NCBI RefSeq assembly: GCF_949628215.1
Contig: NC_134278.1
Coordinates: 38,086,115 to 38,150,114 of the forward strand
Direction: 5' to 3'
Length of the DNA stretch: 64,000 bases
DNA from: Phalacrocorax aristotelis
Taxonomy: Eukaryota; Chordata; Aves; Suliformes; Phalacrocoracidae
Position numbers and translations under genes: made by a program. Below, piece by piece: positions 13,619 through 23,071 of the stretch (its first letter is position 1; each line of letters starts with the position of its first letter). The notes beneath the pieces are model-generated. The model saw only the letters and a program-made list of their open reading frames with translations, made no database searches and was not told the DNA's origin.

Positions 13619-14619
13619 CTATAATTGGAAAGACAAAATGAGCGAATGAAGACACAGATGCAAGAAATTTCCCCCTCGCTGCACACATTCACATTCCCCC
13701 TCACCTCCACCCCATCCTAGAATTTCATAAAAGATTTAATGGAGCCTGCAGATACAAACGAGAGGAGAAATGCTTAATGTGAGAGCTTGGAGTGCTGTCA
13801 GTGCAAGGGGGGGCTGTTCTGCTGGGACTGTGTCGTGCAACAGAAGCACATGGCAACACTGCTTCTTTCAATCACTTCTAAATACATCTACACATGAAGC
13901 CTGTGACACACATGCCAAATATCCATGTACTCACACACAAAAGGTCACGGCTACAATCAGATAAGGAATCTTTATCGGTTTTCACTTCTCCCTCCCTCCC
14001 CTCACCACAAAAAAAAAAACTTGGCAAGTGTTCACTCCCTTCAACCCTGCTCTTTCAGTGCAGGTTCCAGAAATTTGCACTTCCAGAAATACTTAAAAAA
14101 AAAAAATTCCCTCTAAAAAATCTTGAAGGCATCTGGCATTCAGCCTTATCAACTCGAGCAAACTGTCTCCGAGAGGAGGGAATATGCCTCTCCGCTGGGG
14201 CATTTAGCACACAAGAAAGCATGCCTTGCAGACGGTGTTCCCTTCCTGCAGATATTAAAGCCAGCTAAGCTCCCCCCAGCCACCCCGGGAACCGGGTCCA
14301 GCAAACCAGGCTGCCGCAGAGCCGAGCTGGGAGATGTGGCAGCACCTTGCACACACGCGCCCCGGGCAAGTCAACGCTCCCAGTAAATGAAAGGAGAGGG
14401 AGGAAAGCCTAATTAATCGTGAGGAGCCCCGGCCAGGACGCTTTACTGCACACTCCTCCTCGGTTTTAAGTGTGGGGTGAAAAAATCGCTCACTGGCCCC
14501 TGTGGGTGTCAGGGTGTGTGGGGGGAGCTGCGTCCCTCAGTGCACCCCTCCATCCCCGGAGGTGGGCGCGCTAGGGAACACCTGCCCGCTCCGGGCGCCT
14601 GGCCACAGGGCAGGTTTAC
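13619..14619 (-). other. TENT5A: TENT5A intron between the two coding exons
   Basis: A phase-0 intron of 1,001 bp. The donor is CTCAAG|GTAAAC at 14620/14619. The acceptor, TTTTGTCTTTCCAATTATAG|GAG, ends at 13619. Both match GT-AG rules, and the junction joins LTLK to EAYVQK exactly as in known vertebrate TENT5 proteins. The part near the donor belongs to the CpG island; the rest is ordinary AT-rich sequence with A-tracts near 14010 and 14095. I see no nested gene. Confidence 0.95.
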
Positions 14620-15042
14620 CTTGAGGGTGAGCGGCGTGATCTTCTCCTTGTTCACCCCCTCGGGTAAGAAATCCAAGAGGCAGTCCAAGACCACGTCCTT
14701 CACAGTCTGAAACTCGGCTTCCCCTTTGAGGTCGGCGCAGAAGATGAGGTCCAAGTCCTTGTAGCCCAGGCCGCTGTCCTGGTGGAGGACGTGGCTGGCG
14801 GCCGAGCCGTTGAGCCGCACGTCCCGCAGCCCGATGCCCTTCTCCTCCAGCCGGCTCCGCACCACCTTGACGATCTGGCGGGGCTGCATGGCCAGCGTGG
14901 GGAAGTTGCCGCGGCCGTGGATGGGGATGGTCTCGCTGAGGATGCGGTCCAGCCTCTGCACTTGCTCCCAGCTCAGCACGTTGCAGTGCGCGCTCTCGCA
15001 GCCGCCCGCGTAACTCCCGCCGGCCTTCTCATCGTCTGCCAT
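14620..15042 (-). CDS. TENT5A: TENT5A coding exon A (N-terminal 141 residues)
   Basis: This exon encodes residues 1-141 of TENT5A, starting [14 protein letters not shown] and ending at LTLK before the GTAAAC donor. The ATG at 15042 has a strong context (GCGCACCATGG). An in-frame TGA lies upstream at 15102-15100 and there is no ATG between, so this start is well supported. The nucleotidyltransferase signature is intact: G79-S80 in RLNGSAAS and catalytic D96 and D98 in YKDLDLIF, the metal-binding pair of this superfamily. Conserved TENT5 blocks include [14 protein letters not shown] and [12 protein letters not shown]. The protein would have 400 residues against about 442 in human. The difference lies at the N-terminus, where the human glycine, aspartate and phenylalanine repeat is absent; only GGSYAGGC remains. 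Confidence 0.96.
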
Positions 15043-15485
15043 GGTGCGCCGCCGCCTCCTCCTCCTCCTCCCCGGGCTGGATGGCACCGCTCCGGCTCCT
15101 CACTGCCCCCCCGGGGCCCCTCTCCCTCCGCGCCTAGCAAAAGAGGAGGAAAAGCGAGCGGTCAGCAGCGGCGCGCACCCGGCGCCGGAGCCTCCGCTCC
15201 CCCCGCAGCCGCCCCGCACCGCCGGACGGCACCCACCGCCCCCTCCAGCGGCGAAGGGGAGGCGGAGACACACGACACACACCTACTGAGTAAATCGGTA
15301 AAAAAAAAAGGGGGAGGGAGGGGGTGCAGAAAAAAGCCCCCCGGAGGCCGGCGGTGCTGCAGGGCAGGCGCCCCACCGGCAGAGCCGCCGCCGCCGCCGC
15401 TCCCCGCGCCCCGGAGAGGCCGCCCCGCCGCCGCCCCGCTGGCTGCCGCCGCGGGCTGCCGCCGTCTCCGGAGCTTTCGTAGTTC
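15043..15485 (-). other. TENT5A: TENT5A 5' untranslated region (inferred)
   Basis: This runs from a start site predicted about 30 bp downstream of the TATA box to the ATG. It is very GC-rich, with CGG and AGG trinucleotide runs (about 15048-15072 and 15382-15402). No upstream ATG occurs on the minus strand in this interval. It may be spliced: an acceptor-like CTTTTCCTCCTCTTTTGCTAG precedes 15133, another (TTTACTCAG) precedes 15285 after a T10 tract, and a donor-like CAGTAG|GTGTGTG lies at 15283/15282. Mammalian TENT5A has a non-coding first exon, which makes splicing plausible. Exon limits are not resolved. Confidence 0.5.
15134..15282 (-). other. TENT5A: Candidate 5' UTR intron of TENT5A
   Basis: On the minus strand a donor-like TAG|GTGTGTG at 15282 and an acceptor with a strong pyrimidine tract (CTTTTCCTCCTCTTTTGCTAG) ending at 15134 enclose 149 bp. 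A branch-point-like CTGAC lies about 35 bases before the acceptor. The acceptor looks better than the donor; a different upstream donor, beyond 15290, could be used instead. Confidence 0.35.
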
Positions 15486-15508
15486 TGCCCGGGAAAGGTC
15501 CCCAGTAG

Positions 15509-15516
15509 TTTTTATA
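15509..15516 (-). promoter_or_regulatory. TENT5A: TATA box, likely TENT5A core promoter
   Basis: The minus strand reads CGTATAAAAACT, a near-consensus TATAAAA inside GC-rich DNA, 467 bp upstream of the start codon. Initiation would fall near 15485, and the resulting leader has no upstream ATG. The assignment is inferred from strand, motif and position. Confidence 0.55.
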
Positions 15517-15650
15517 CGGGGTTTCTCCGCTCTTCCGGGGCTCCGAGTCACGGCGCCCGCGTCCCGCCCCCTCCATCTGCATGGCCGGCCTCGGCGGTGC
15601 CCCCGGCACGCCCACGCTCTGCGCACCCACGGGCCGCCCCGCCGGCTCCC

Positions 15651-15679
15651 CGCCACGCCACGCCACGCCACGCCACGCA
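15651..15679. repeat. (CGCCA)n pentanucleotide repeat
   Basis: Five perfect CGCCA units and a partial sixth, just upstream of the TATA box relative to TENT5A. It is a GC-rich minisatellite-like tract. Confidence 0.85.
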
Positions 15680-15965
15680 CGGCAGGGCACGGCGCGGCGC
15701 GGCGCAGCGCAGCCCAGCGCGGCCGCCCCGCCCCACGCGCGGTCCCGCTGGAAAACCCGCGCAGCGCAGCCGCCCCACGCACGGGTTTGGCCGCTCGCCG
15801 AGGGGGGAGGCAGCATGTGTAACCCCACCCCCGTACACCCGCGGGGGGCGCAGACCCTCCCGGCTCCCGCCGCGCCAAGATGCGCGCCCGGAGACACCCA
15901 GCTCCGCGCTGCCATTCATTCCCTATTTTTTTTTCCCTTCCTTTTTTACCACCCACCCACCGCCG

Positions 15966-15986
15966 CCCCCCCCCCCCCCCCCCCCC
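15966..15986. repeat. C21 homopolymer
   Basis: Twenty-one consecutive C residues on the plus strand (G on the TENT5A strand) in the CpG island. The exact length is likely to be uncertain in any assembly. Confidence 0.9.
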
Positions 15987-16163
15987 AACATTCCCGGTCA
16001 TCCCAGGCACAGCCAAACTTCATACCAGAGCGCCGGAATTTGGCAAGAACCCCGCTCGGAGCAGATGCCGAGGATCCCGGACCGTGTGGTTTGAGCTGCT
16101 CAGCTCCTGACCGAGATTTTCAAAGCCGCCTGCGGCAGCGCAGGGGCACCGCGACGTGCCTGC

Positions 16164-16207
16164 CTCTCCCTCCCTCCCTCCTTCCCTCCTTCCCTGCCTC
16201 CCTCCTC
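16164..16207. repeat. Polypyrimidine CCCT/CCTT tract
   Basis: A run of CCTC, CCTT and CCCT units on the plus strand, nearly free of purines, within the CpG island. Such mirror-like homopyrimidine tracts can form triplex DNA; no function is shown. Confidence 0.75.
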
Positions 16208-16314
16208 GCCGCGCGGGGGGGAAAAGAGAAATCCCGAAGAGCAGGAACGAGTCAGCGCCTTCCAGGGGAGCATCCTGCCTGCGAAGTACAACTTCGGTAA
16301 CTGCGGAGCGGGAA

Positions 16315-16475
16315 AAATAACGTGTATGATGTATACATACTATATAAACCTATACATATATTCTTTCGATTACATTTTAATTATTTTAATATTTAATAAC
16401 CATGGGTGTATCTGCTTGGTTTTCACCTGCTGAAGTGCCAAATATACATATAAACATTATTTAAAACAGACTAAG
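16315..16475. other. AT-rich patch embedded in the CpG island
   Basis: About 160 bp of very AT-rich DNA between two GC-rich halves of the island. It has TATATAAA on the plus strand at 16341-16348, TATA-like and TTAAT motifs, and a less AT-rich core around 16410-16440 that contains CACCTG. No reading frame or mobile-element similarity was recognised. It could be a regulatory element or a separate AT-rich insertion. Confidence 0.6.
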
Positions 16476-16640
16476 CGCAGCCCCGCCATAGGCAGCAGCA
16501 CCCGCGGACCCCGGGACGGAGGGGAGGCACGGCGGGAAGGGCTCCCCCGCTCCCCGCCGTCCCGGTGCCCACGCCGCGCAGCGCCGCGGCGCAGACGGGC
16601 GGGTTGCGCGGAGAGTAAACGGAGGGGTAGGGACGGCGTT

Positions 16641-16745
16641 GCGTCACTGCTCGCAGCTTCGTGACGCGCGGCAGGAAGGGCCAATGGGGGCGCGCGGCGG
16701 CGTGACGCGCGGCCTCGCCAGCCAGGCGTTTCGCCAATGGGGGAG
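16641..16745. promoter_or_regulatory. CRE-like and CCAAT-box promoter module
   Basis: The block has GCGTCAC at 16641-16647 and GTGACGCGCGGC at both 16661-16672 and 16702-16713. GCCAATGGGGG occurs at 16680-16690 and a second GCCAATGG with a G-rich continuation starts at 16733. TGACG/CGTCA cores are CREB/ATF half-sites and CCAAT is the NF-Y site; both families typify CpG-island promoters. It lies about 1.15 kb upstream of the TATA box relative to TENT5A. It could be an upstream TENT5A promoter, a proximal enhancer, or a promoter for a divergent plus-strand non-coding RNA. Confidence 0.6.
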
Positions 16746-17148
16746 GAGGCGGTAAGCCCCATCGGGCTCCCCCATACACCGCCCCCTCCCCCCATTTTTA
16801 GCACCCCCCCAATACTTTCCGCCGTGGAATGGGGCTGGGGGGGGAGGAGAGGGGGTAGGAGCTCAGCCCCGCCCGGCACGGGGAAACCCCTGACCCTGGC
16901 GAGCTGGCACGGTTTCCCCCGACACCCCAAGAACCCCGGGGTCCCCGCTGTGCGCTCAGTGCCTCTCCCATCGGGGGGGGGGGACAGGTGGGGAAGCGCC
17001 CCCCAAGACCCCTACCCCCCCACGCCGCCGCAGGTCGCAGCCGTGTGGCAAGGGCGCCCCCTGCCGGGCGCCGAGCGCGCTCCCCGTGGGGGGGCACAGC
17101 CGTGGGGCGCGGGGCCGGGCAGAAATTCTTCACTTGACAGCGGCGTGT

Positions 17149-17194
17149 GGGGTTTTTTAGGGTTTTGGGGTTTGGTGGGTTTTTTTGGGGGGGG
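17149..17194 (+). other. G-quadruplex-prone sequence
   Basis: Plus-strand G runs of 4, 3, 4, 2, 3 and 8 bases are separated by short T-rich loops, which fits the G3+N1-7 pattern. It lies at the distal edge of the CpG island. Confidence 0.7.
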
Positions 17195-17450
17195 TGTGTG
17201 TGTAAGCCTTGATTCACCGCCCAAATTCCCCGTTACACTGCGGTGTAACCCCGGGGCAGGAGCGCCGTCGGTGCCCGCTGCTTTGCAGCCCCGCGGGACA
17301 AGGAGCGTGGGGTGGCTTCACCCCGTGGCTCCCTCATGAAGCACCTCCACCCTGCCCCGCGGGCCACTCACCGGTGGGGTGCCCCCGAGTGGGGCGGCTG
17401 GGTGAGCCTCAGCGTACCCGCTGGAAAGGCGACCCAGACGGCCAGGGAAA

Positions 17451-20400
17451 AGGTTTGTTGTGTCCTGTGCCAATGCGTTTAGTTAAAAAAATATAACAAA
17501 TAAAAAAAAGCAAGCAGGAAGCTTTTAAAATCCGACTATGGACAAGCGAATGCTGCTTGAAAGCAGAAGCAGAGTATCATGCACCCACCGGCAGACCGAA
17601 TGGGGTTCACCAGCTTATTCCTTTATTTAAGGAGGACGGTGCCAAGCAGTGCCCATCTCCCTGCGGGGCATGGAGGCTCCCCGGGCTGAACTGGGTCGAG
17701 GCTGAGGGCAGGGGGCTCGGGCTCACTGGGCTCTCGCCGGGCGCAGGGGGCTGCCTGCCTGCGACACTGAGGCGTCCCTGCCCTCAGCGCGTATTTAGGA
17801 AACTTGGGGAGGTTAAAACACAACGAAGCTGAGCAACTCACCATTCCCACTCTGGCTTCGCTCAGGTGAACCACAGATCGCCAGGGCACATGATTTAATC
17901 TTTATAAAGCAAATTATCAATATCACTGCAGCCAGATAACTGATTTTGAGAACAAGGGCACCCCATATTAAGCTAAGCCATCCTCAAGAAATGGAGAAAA
18001 CCCTGGCTAGAAGTAGTTAACATGTTGTTTAACTTGGCGTTTCTCAGCACGTTGCAATGAAATTTTAACAGTATTTCACTGGCCGGTAGAATTTAATGCT
18101 ATTTTATATGCATCTTGTTTCATTTCCCCACGAAGTGTGATTTTTAACCTCTCTTAAGTTGTTATTACTTGCACACTTACGAAGGAAAATAAGCAGTTCA
18201 TCCTGGAGAATGCTGACCTGCTAAAGACAAGGTGAGCGCAGCTCAGAAGGAAGCCATTTACACTGCAGGGCTTTGCTAAGCAAGCAAGGCCAGCCAAGCC
18301 CTGCCCTCACCTCACCTTCCCTTTCTCAGTGTAAGCACCTGGAAATCACATCCCAGTCACTTGAAAGAAGAGGAGAAATCGTTTCCAGTGAGAATTATTG
18401 CATTTGCACTTTCTCAGTTCAGAAAGGTACACGCTCTTTGTATAAATATAGGGGAAATATACAACTTTATCAGCACAGTACTTTATCTAGGGTACATGTA
18501 TACTCTAGATCTTTTGCTCTTCTGCCCTACTTGAATGTGAAAGCCCATGCTGCTCCAAATCAGTAGAAATCATTAAGAATTGTAGCAATAAATAGAACTA
18601 GGGTGAATTACATTGTGAGAAATTTAGAAATATTTGCATGAGTTACAGAGACCATTCTAATTATGACTGATACTTGTAATGCTGCCACTAAAAAACATTA
18701 ATTCAGCTCATGAACATGCTCTATCCCTTTAATGGCAAATATATATTTTTGGAAGGAAAAGAGGGGGTTTTTAACTTGTCAATGTGACAGAATTTTGATC
18801 GTATTACTCTCACAGGTTGTTTATATTGGCCAAGCAATTAATAGGAATGCAAGATGTGCAGTGTGAATCATGTCTTTCTGTATGTTTGCATGATATCGTT
18901 CAGTTAGTCCCTTCGCCTCACCCATACTCTCAGTCCTGCTCTAGAACAAATGAAGATTAATAGCAATGTAGTTGTGTATATTTGTCTAACACAGTCTTTG
19001 GTGTGAGCTGTTCATTCAGCTCGGCTGCACAGCAGAGTGCGCACTCTGTAGGTGAATTCTGCTGAATTTAAGAATTGTCAGTATTTTTGTGACTGATCTA
19101 CATGTACCTTGACTGTAACGTCATTCTGTCTCGCTTTTGCCCATAACATGGAACCTAAAACAGGAACGTGCTCTTTGGCAGAATGAAAAAGCAAAACACT
19201 GACTCTTCAGCTGTGCCTATGCCAGGAATTGGTGCCTATTTGGTGCCCAGATGGAGCAAAACTTCCAGTTTAGTTTTTTTTTCCAAGAGGAATCGAGTTT
19301 GTGTGTCACAGCTGCTCTGCCAACACAGTCAATGTGTGGTACTGACGGACAATCAGGGGATTCACTTCTGAGCAGCAACGCTACTGCAGTCCAAAAGCTA
19401 GTGTTGACTCAGCCAGAGGTGTTTGTTTTTGTTAAAAACATAATAAACATCAGTACTGCTATGATCACTAGGTATTGAAAGCAGCAGCCTTCTGTCTCAG
19501 ATTGACTTGGCAGGAACAAAGAAGTCTAGGAAGGGCTTCGGAAGTTTAAAAAAACTCCCTCAGAAGAAGTTTGGAAAAAAGATACAGCACAATTTTATCG
19601 CAATTGTGTCATGAAAAGTTTAGTAATATCGTTCCTTCTTTCTTCCATTACTCTCTGGTCCTTCTGTTAAGGGCATTTATTCACAGTGCAGAGAGAAATG
19701 GCAGGTACCACCATGGTGGTTCTTCTTATCTCCTCTTGCTGGTGTTAAAAATTAAAATAGATGTTCGATATACTAAAAAAAGCAATAGGCTGTAGCAAGA
19801 TGGACATCAAGAGGTGCCATTTCCAGGTGGCTGGATGCTGCCAGGTGGTAGCCTATGGAGCGTGGAGGAACAGGCTGGGCGGAGGGGAGCTCCGGGGCCC
19901 CTCGGCAGCCCCAGCTGCACTGGGAGCGCTGGTGGCCGCACAGGGATATGTCAGCCCTGCATCCTCTCACCTCTGGCACAGCAGCTCTCTCCATCTCTGC
20001 TCAATAATGCCTTAGCATGTCTGGCTTGGCCTACGTCATACGGAGTCCAAGGGCAACTAAAACATTAAAAATGAGATCTCTGCCTGCTAGAGATGGAAAG
20101 ACATCGCTGGGCAGCAATCACTGGAAAACATATTTATATTATTCACTGTGTTGCTACACAATTATCTTGTTGGAAACAGCAGCTATATGACTGAAGAATA
20201 TTCCTAGCTGTTCTCCACCCAGATAGCATGTGAATGTATCAGTTCGTCTCCAGATACAAGTTTCTGGAGAATTCAGGCTATTGTGCCCTTTCCCTTCCCT
20301 CCCCATGGCCTCATGTGCAGCTGGTGGCAGCTGCTCTGGGCTGCCACCAGCTCCATCCTGCTCCCCCGCAGCATGGCTGGGCGACCCACTGGTGCCCTGG

Positions 20401-21604
20401 GTAAGTTACAGCTCTTCTCTGCAGGGTGCTACTCCAGACGGAAGAACGGGGAGATGCCAGGGAGGAGTCAGCCAACAGGAGAGAGGTTCAGAGAACTCTG
20501 GACTTGGACAGGAAATGCTGTGAATTAATACAACGTCTTTAGATCCAAACACAGCCCAGCCTCACCCTTGCACACACATGTGTACACACAGATACACAGC
20601 CCAAAACCTGAGTTTCATGAAAACAGCCCACAGTAAATGGAGACTCTCTGGAAGTAACACTGAGTACCAAAATGTACTAGTACTGCTATTGACAACAGCA
20701 CAAAAGAAAATACCTTCAAAATGAACTCTAAGGCCTTGTCTATACCAGACACTTGCAATCCTTTCCAAATCTTGATTCATTCATATCTTTCCTCAGAACT
20801 AGTCTGGGCAAAGTTTGAGCTTGGGTGTGGAAGCAGACCTCAAAGGCTGGTTTTGTTGGGGTTTGGTTTTTTTTTATTATTATTATTATTTATTATTATT
20901 TTCTCACAAGAGTACTTAAGCCTGATTTTAAAAATCTTTTCAAAGTCCTTCTCTTTCTCATGCATGCACAAAGTGGTCTTCTGATACCTTGATATTCTAT
21001 AGTTCACACTGATTTATTTCCAAGATTATTTCCTTGCTTGACACTATCCAAAATTATTACATTTTGTGACAGAATAGTCTATACTAGGAATTAGTACTGG
21101 AATTAGCATTGACTGCTGGAGTAGTCAATACTAACGTTCTCTGAATAAAATGAATATCAGAGATATCTAGAAAATGATCTTTCAAAGATAAATAAAATAA
21201 ATCTTTGTGCTTTCAAAGTACTACTGTTTTATTAGTTTTATTTTCCTTCTGCCAGTTTTTACTGGAAAGATGTTTTACTCATCCTGGGAAAAATGTCAAT
21301 GTTTGGACTAAATGCTGTGTTGTTTTGAAAAGGTACAGTTTAAAGTAGGCCAAATTATCAGAATTTTCTGATGAGCCTGCCAGTAGCTTTTTGCAATTCT
21401 GCTGAGAAAGTGTGTGTTAAATGAAATGGTAGCATCCAACATGCGCATTGCTGCACCGATCAATCACAGGCCAAATCAGAGATCAGGGCACCAAAGAGTT
21501 CATCTATCAAGAGTATCATCTATCCCTGCCTCATCTAAGGAGTTCACAGCCTAAATATACCGGTGAACAGCAGTACCTTCGATTAGATAAACCCATCATA
21601 TAAA
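17451..21604. other. Intergenic sequence upstream of TENT5A
   Basis: GC content falls off after 17450. A moderately GC-rich patch remains at 17630-17780 and another at 19860-19980. No gene, splice-supported exon or RNA gene was recognised; open frames are under 100 codons. A T/ATT tract lies at 20867-20902. Confidence 0.55.
20867..20902. repeat. T-rich and (ATT)n microsatellite
   Basis: A run of T followed by about eight ATT-like units with one interruption. Confidence 0.85.
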
Positions 21605-23071
21605 CCCGTCATCACTCTCCATAATCTTCGAGAAGTCGTGGAGAACGGGGGATGTGTCAGAGGACTGGAGGAAGGCAAATGTTACCCCTACCTACAAGAA
21701 GGGCTCGAGGGAGGATCCGGGTAACTATAGGCCCATCAGCCTTACTTCAATCCCTGGGAAAGTTATGGAACGAATCCTTCTGGGGGCCATCACAAGTCAA
21801 ATGAAGCACGTGATTGGGAAAAGCCAATATGGCTTCACTAAAGGCAGATCGTGCTTGACAAACCTGGTGGCCTTCTATGACAAAGTGACTTGCCTGGTTG
21901 ACATGGGGCGGGCAGCGGACATTGTCTACCTGGACTTCTCCAAGGCCTTTGATACGGTCCCCCACAGTCTCCTCCTGGAGAAATTAATGCGTTATGGCCT
22001 AGACAAGTGGTCTGTGCAGTGGGTGGGGAATTGGCTAATGGGCCACACCCAAAGGGTCGTGGTAAATAGCTCTTTCTCAAACTGGCAACCTGTCACTAGT
22101 GGAGTCCCCCAGGGATCAATATTGGCCCCAGTGTTATTCAACATCTTTATAAGTGTTCTGGATAATGGCATCAAGTGTAGCCTGATGAAGTTTGCTGATG
22201 ACACCAAGTTGAGTGGGGAAGTAGACACTCCAGAACAGAAAGCTGCTCTGCAGGGAGATCTGGATAGGCTGGAGGAGTGGGCCAGCAAGAACCTTATGAA
22301 GTGCAACAAGGAGTAGTATAAGGTCATGCACCTGGGAAAACATAATCCAAGAGTGCAGCACGGTCTGGGATCCACCTGGCTGGAGAGCAGCTCTGTGGAA
22401 AGGGACCTGGGGGTCCTGGTGGACAGGAAGCTCAACATGAGCAAACAGTGTGCTGCTGCGGCCAATAAGGCCAACAGGATGCTGGGTTGCATCAAAAAGG
22501 GTATCGCCAGCAGAGATAAAGAAGTCATTATCCCACTCAAGTCAGCGCTTGTCAGGCCACACCTGGAGTACTGGGTATGGTTCTGGTCCCCTCTATGCAA
22601 AAAGGATGTGGACAGGCTGGAAGGGGTCCAGAGAAGGGCCACCAAGATGATCAAAGGACTGGCAAGCCTGCCGTATGAGGATAGGCTGGGAGAACTGGGT
22701 TTGTTCAGCCTTGAGAAAAGGAGGCTCAGAGAGGATCTCATCACCACGTACCAGTACTTAAGGGGCAGCTACAAAGAAGATGGAGACTCCCTTTTTACAT
22801 GGAGTCACATGGAGAGGACAAGGGGGAATGGACACAAGTTGCTCTTGGGGAGATTCCGATTGGACATGAGAGGGAAGTTTTTCACATTGAGGACAGTCAA
22901 CCATTGGAATAATCCCCCCAGGGAAGTGGTTGACTCGGCCACGTTGGACACCTTCAAGAGTCATCTGGACAGGGTGCTGGGCCATCTTGTTTAGACTCTG
23001 CTCTTCCCAGAAAGGTTGGACTAGATGATCCCTGAGGTCCCTTCCAACCTGTGATTCTGTGATTCTGTGAT
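21605..23071 (+). mobile_element. CR1 LINE, 5'-truncated, one in-frame stop
   Basis: This is the 3' half of a CR1 non-LTR retrotransposon. One frame runs from 21654 to 22994 with a single TAG at 22314-22316; both sides are in the same frame, about 446 codons in all. Reverse transcriptase landmarks, numbered from 21654, are [13 protein letters not shown] (60-72), motif [15 protein letters not shown] (91-104), motif [12 protein letters not shown] (149-159) and motif C KFADDTKL (179-186). After the stop come the usual C-terminal CR1 blocks ([30 protein letters not shown]) and a native-looking terminus (LDRVLGHLV then TAG). The 3' UTR ends in CCTTCCAACCTGTGATTCTGTGATTCTGTGA-type repeats typical of the family. 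The 5' edge is approximate. It lacks ORF1, the endonuclease and the first part of the RT, so it cannot move by itself. Confidence 0.96.

Larger units (their letters stand above)
14280..17450. promoter_or_regulatory. CpG island over TENT5A promoter and first coding exon
   Basis: About 3.2 kb with dense CpG dinucleotides and high GC, standing out against an AT-rich surround. It covers the start of the intron, coding exon A, the 5' UTR, the TATA box and about 1.9 kb upstream of it. It is interrupted by an AT-rich patch at 16315-16475. The island makes long spurious open frames on both strands, such as 14782-15822 (+) and 15162-16016 (-). Confidence 0.9.

Noticed and set aside
14782..15822. A 346-codon open frame on the plus strand across the CpG island
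   Set aside because: It is antisense to TENT5A coding exon A and its 5' UTR, made of Pro, Ala, Arg and Gly as expected from random GC-rich DNA, with no domain.
15162..16016. A 284-codon minus-strand open frame upstream of TENT5A
   Set aside because: It is Gly/Arg/Ala-rich with no recognisable domain, contains the C21 tract and the CGCCA repeat, and spans the TATA box.
21992..22747. A 251-codon minus-strand frame
   Set aside because: It is the antisense shadow of the CR1 reverse transcriptase frame at 21654-22994.
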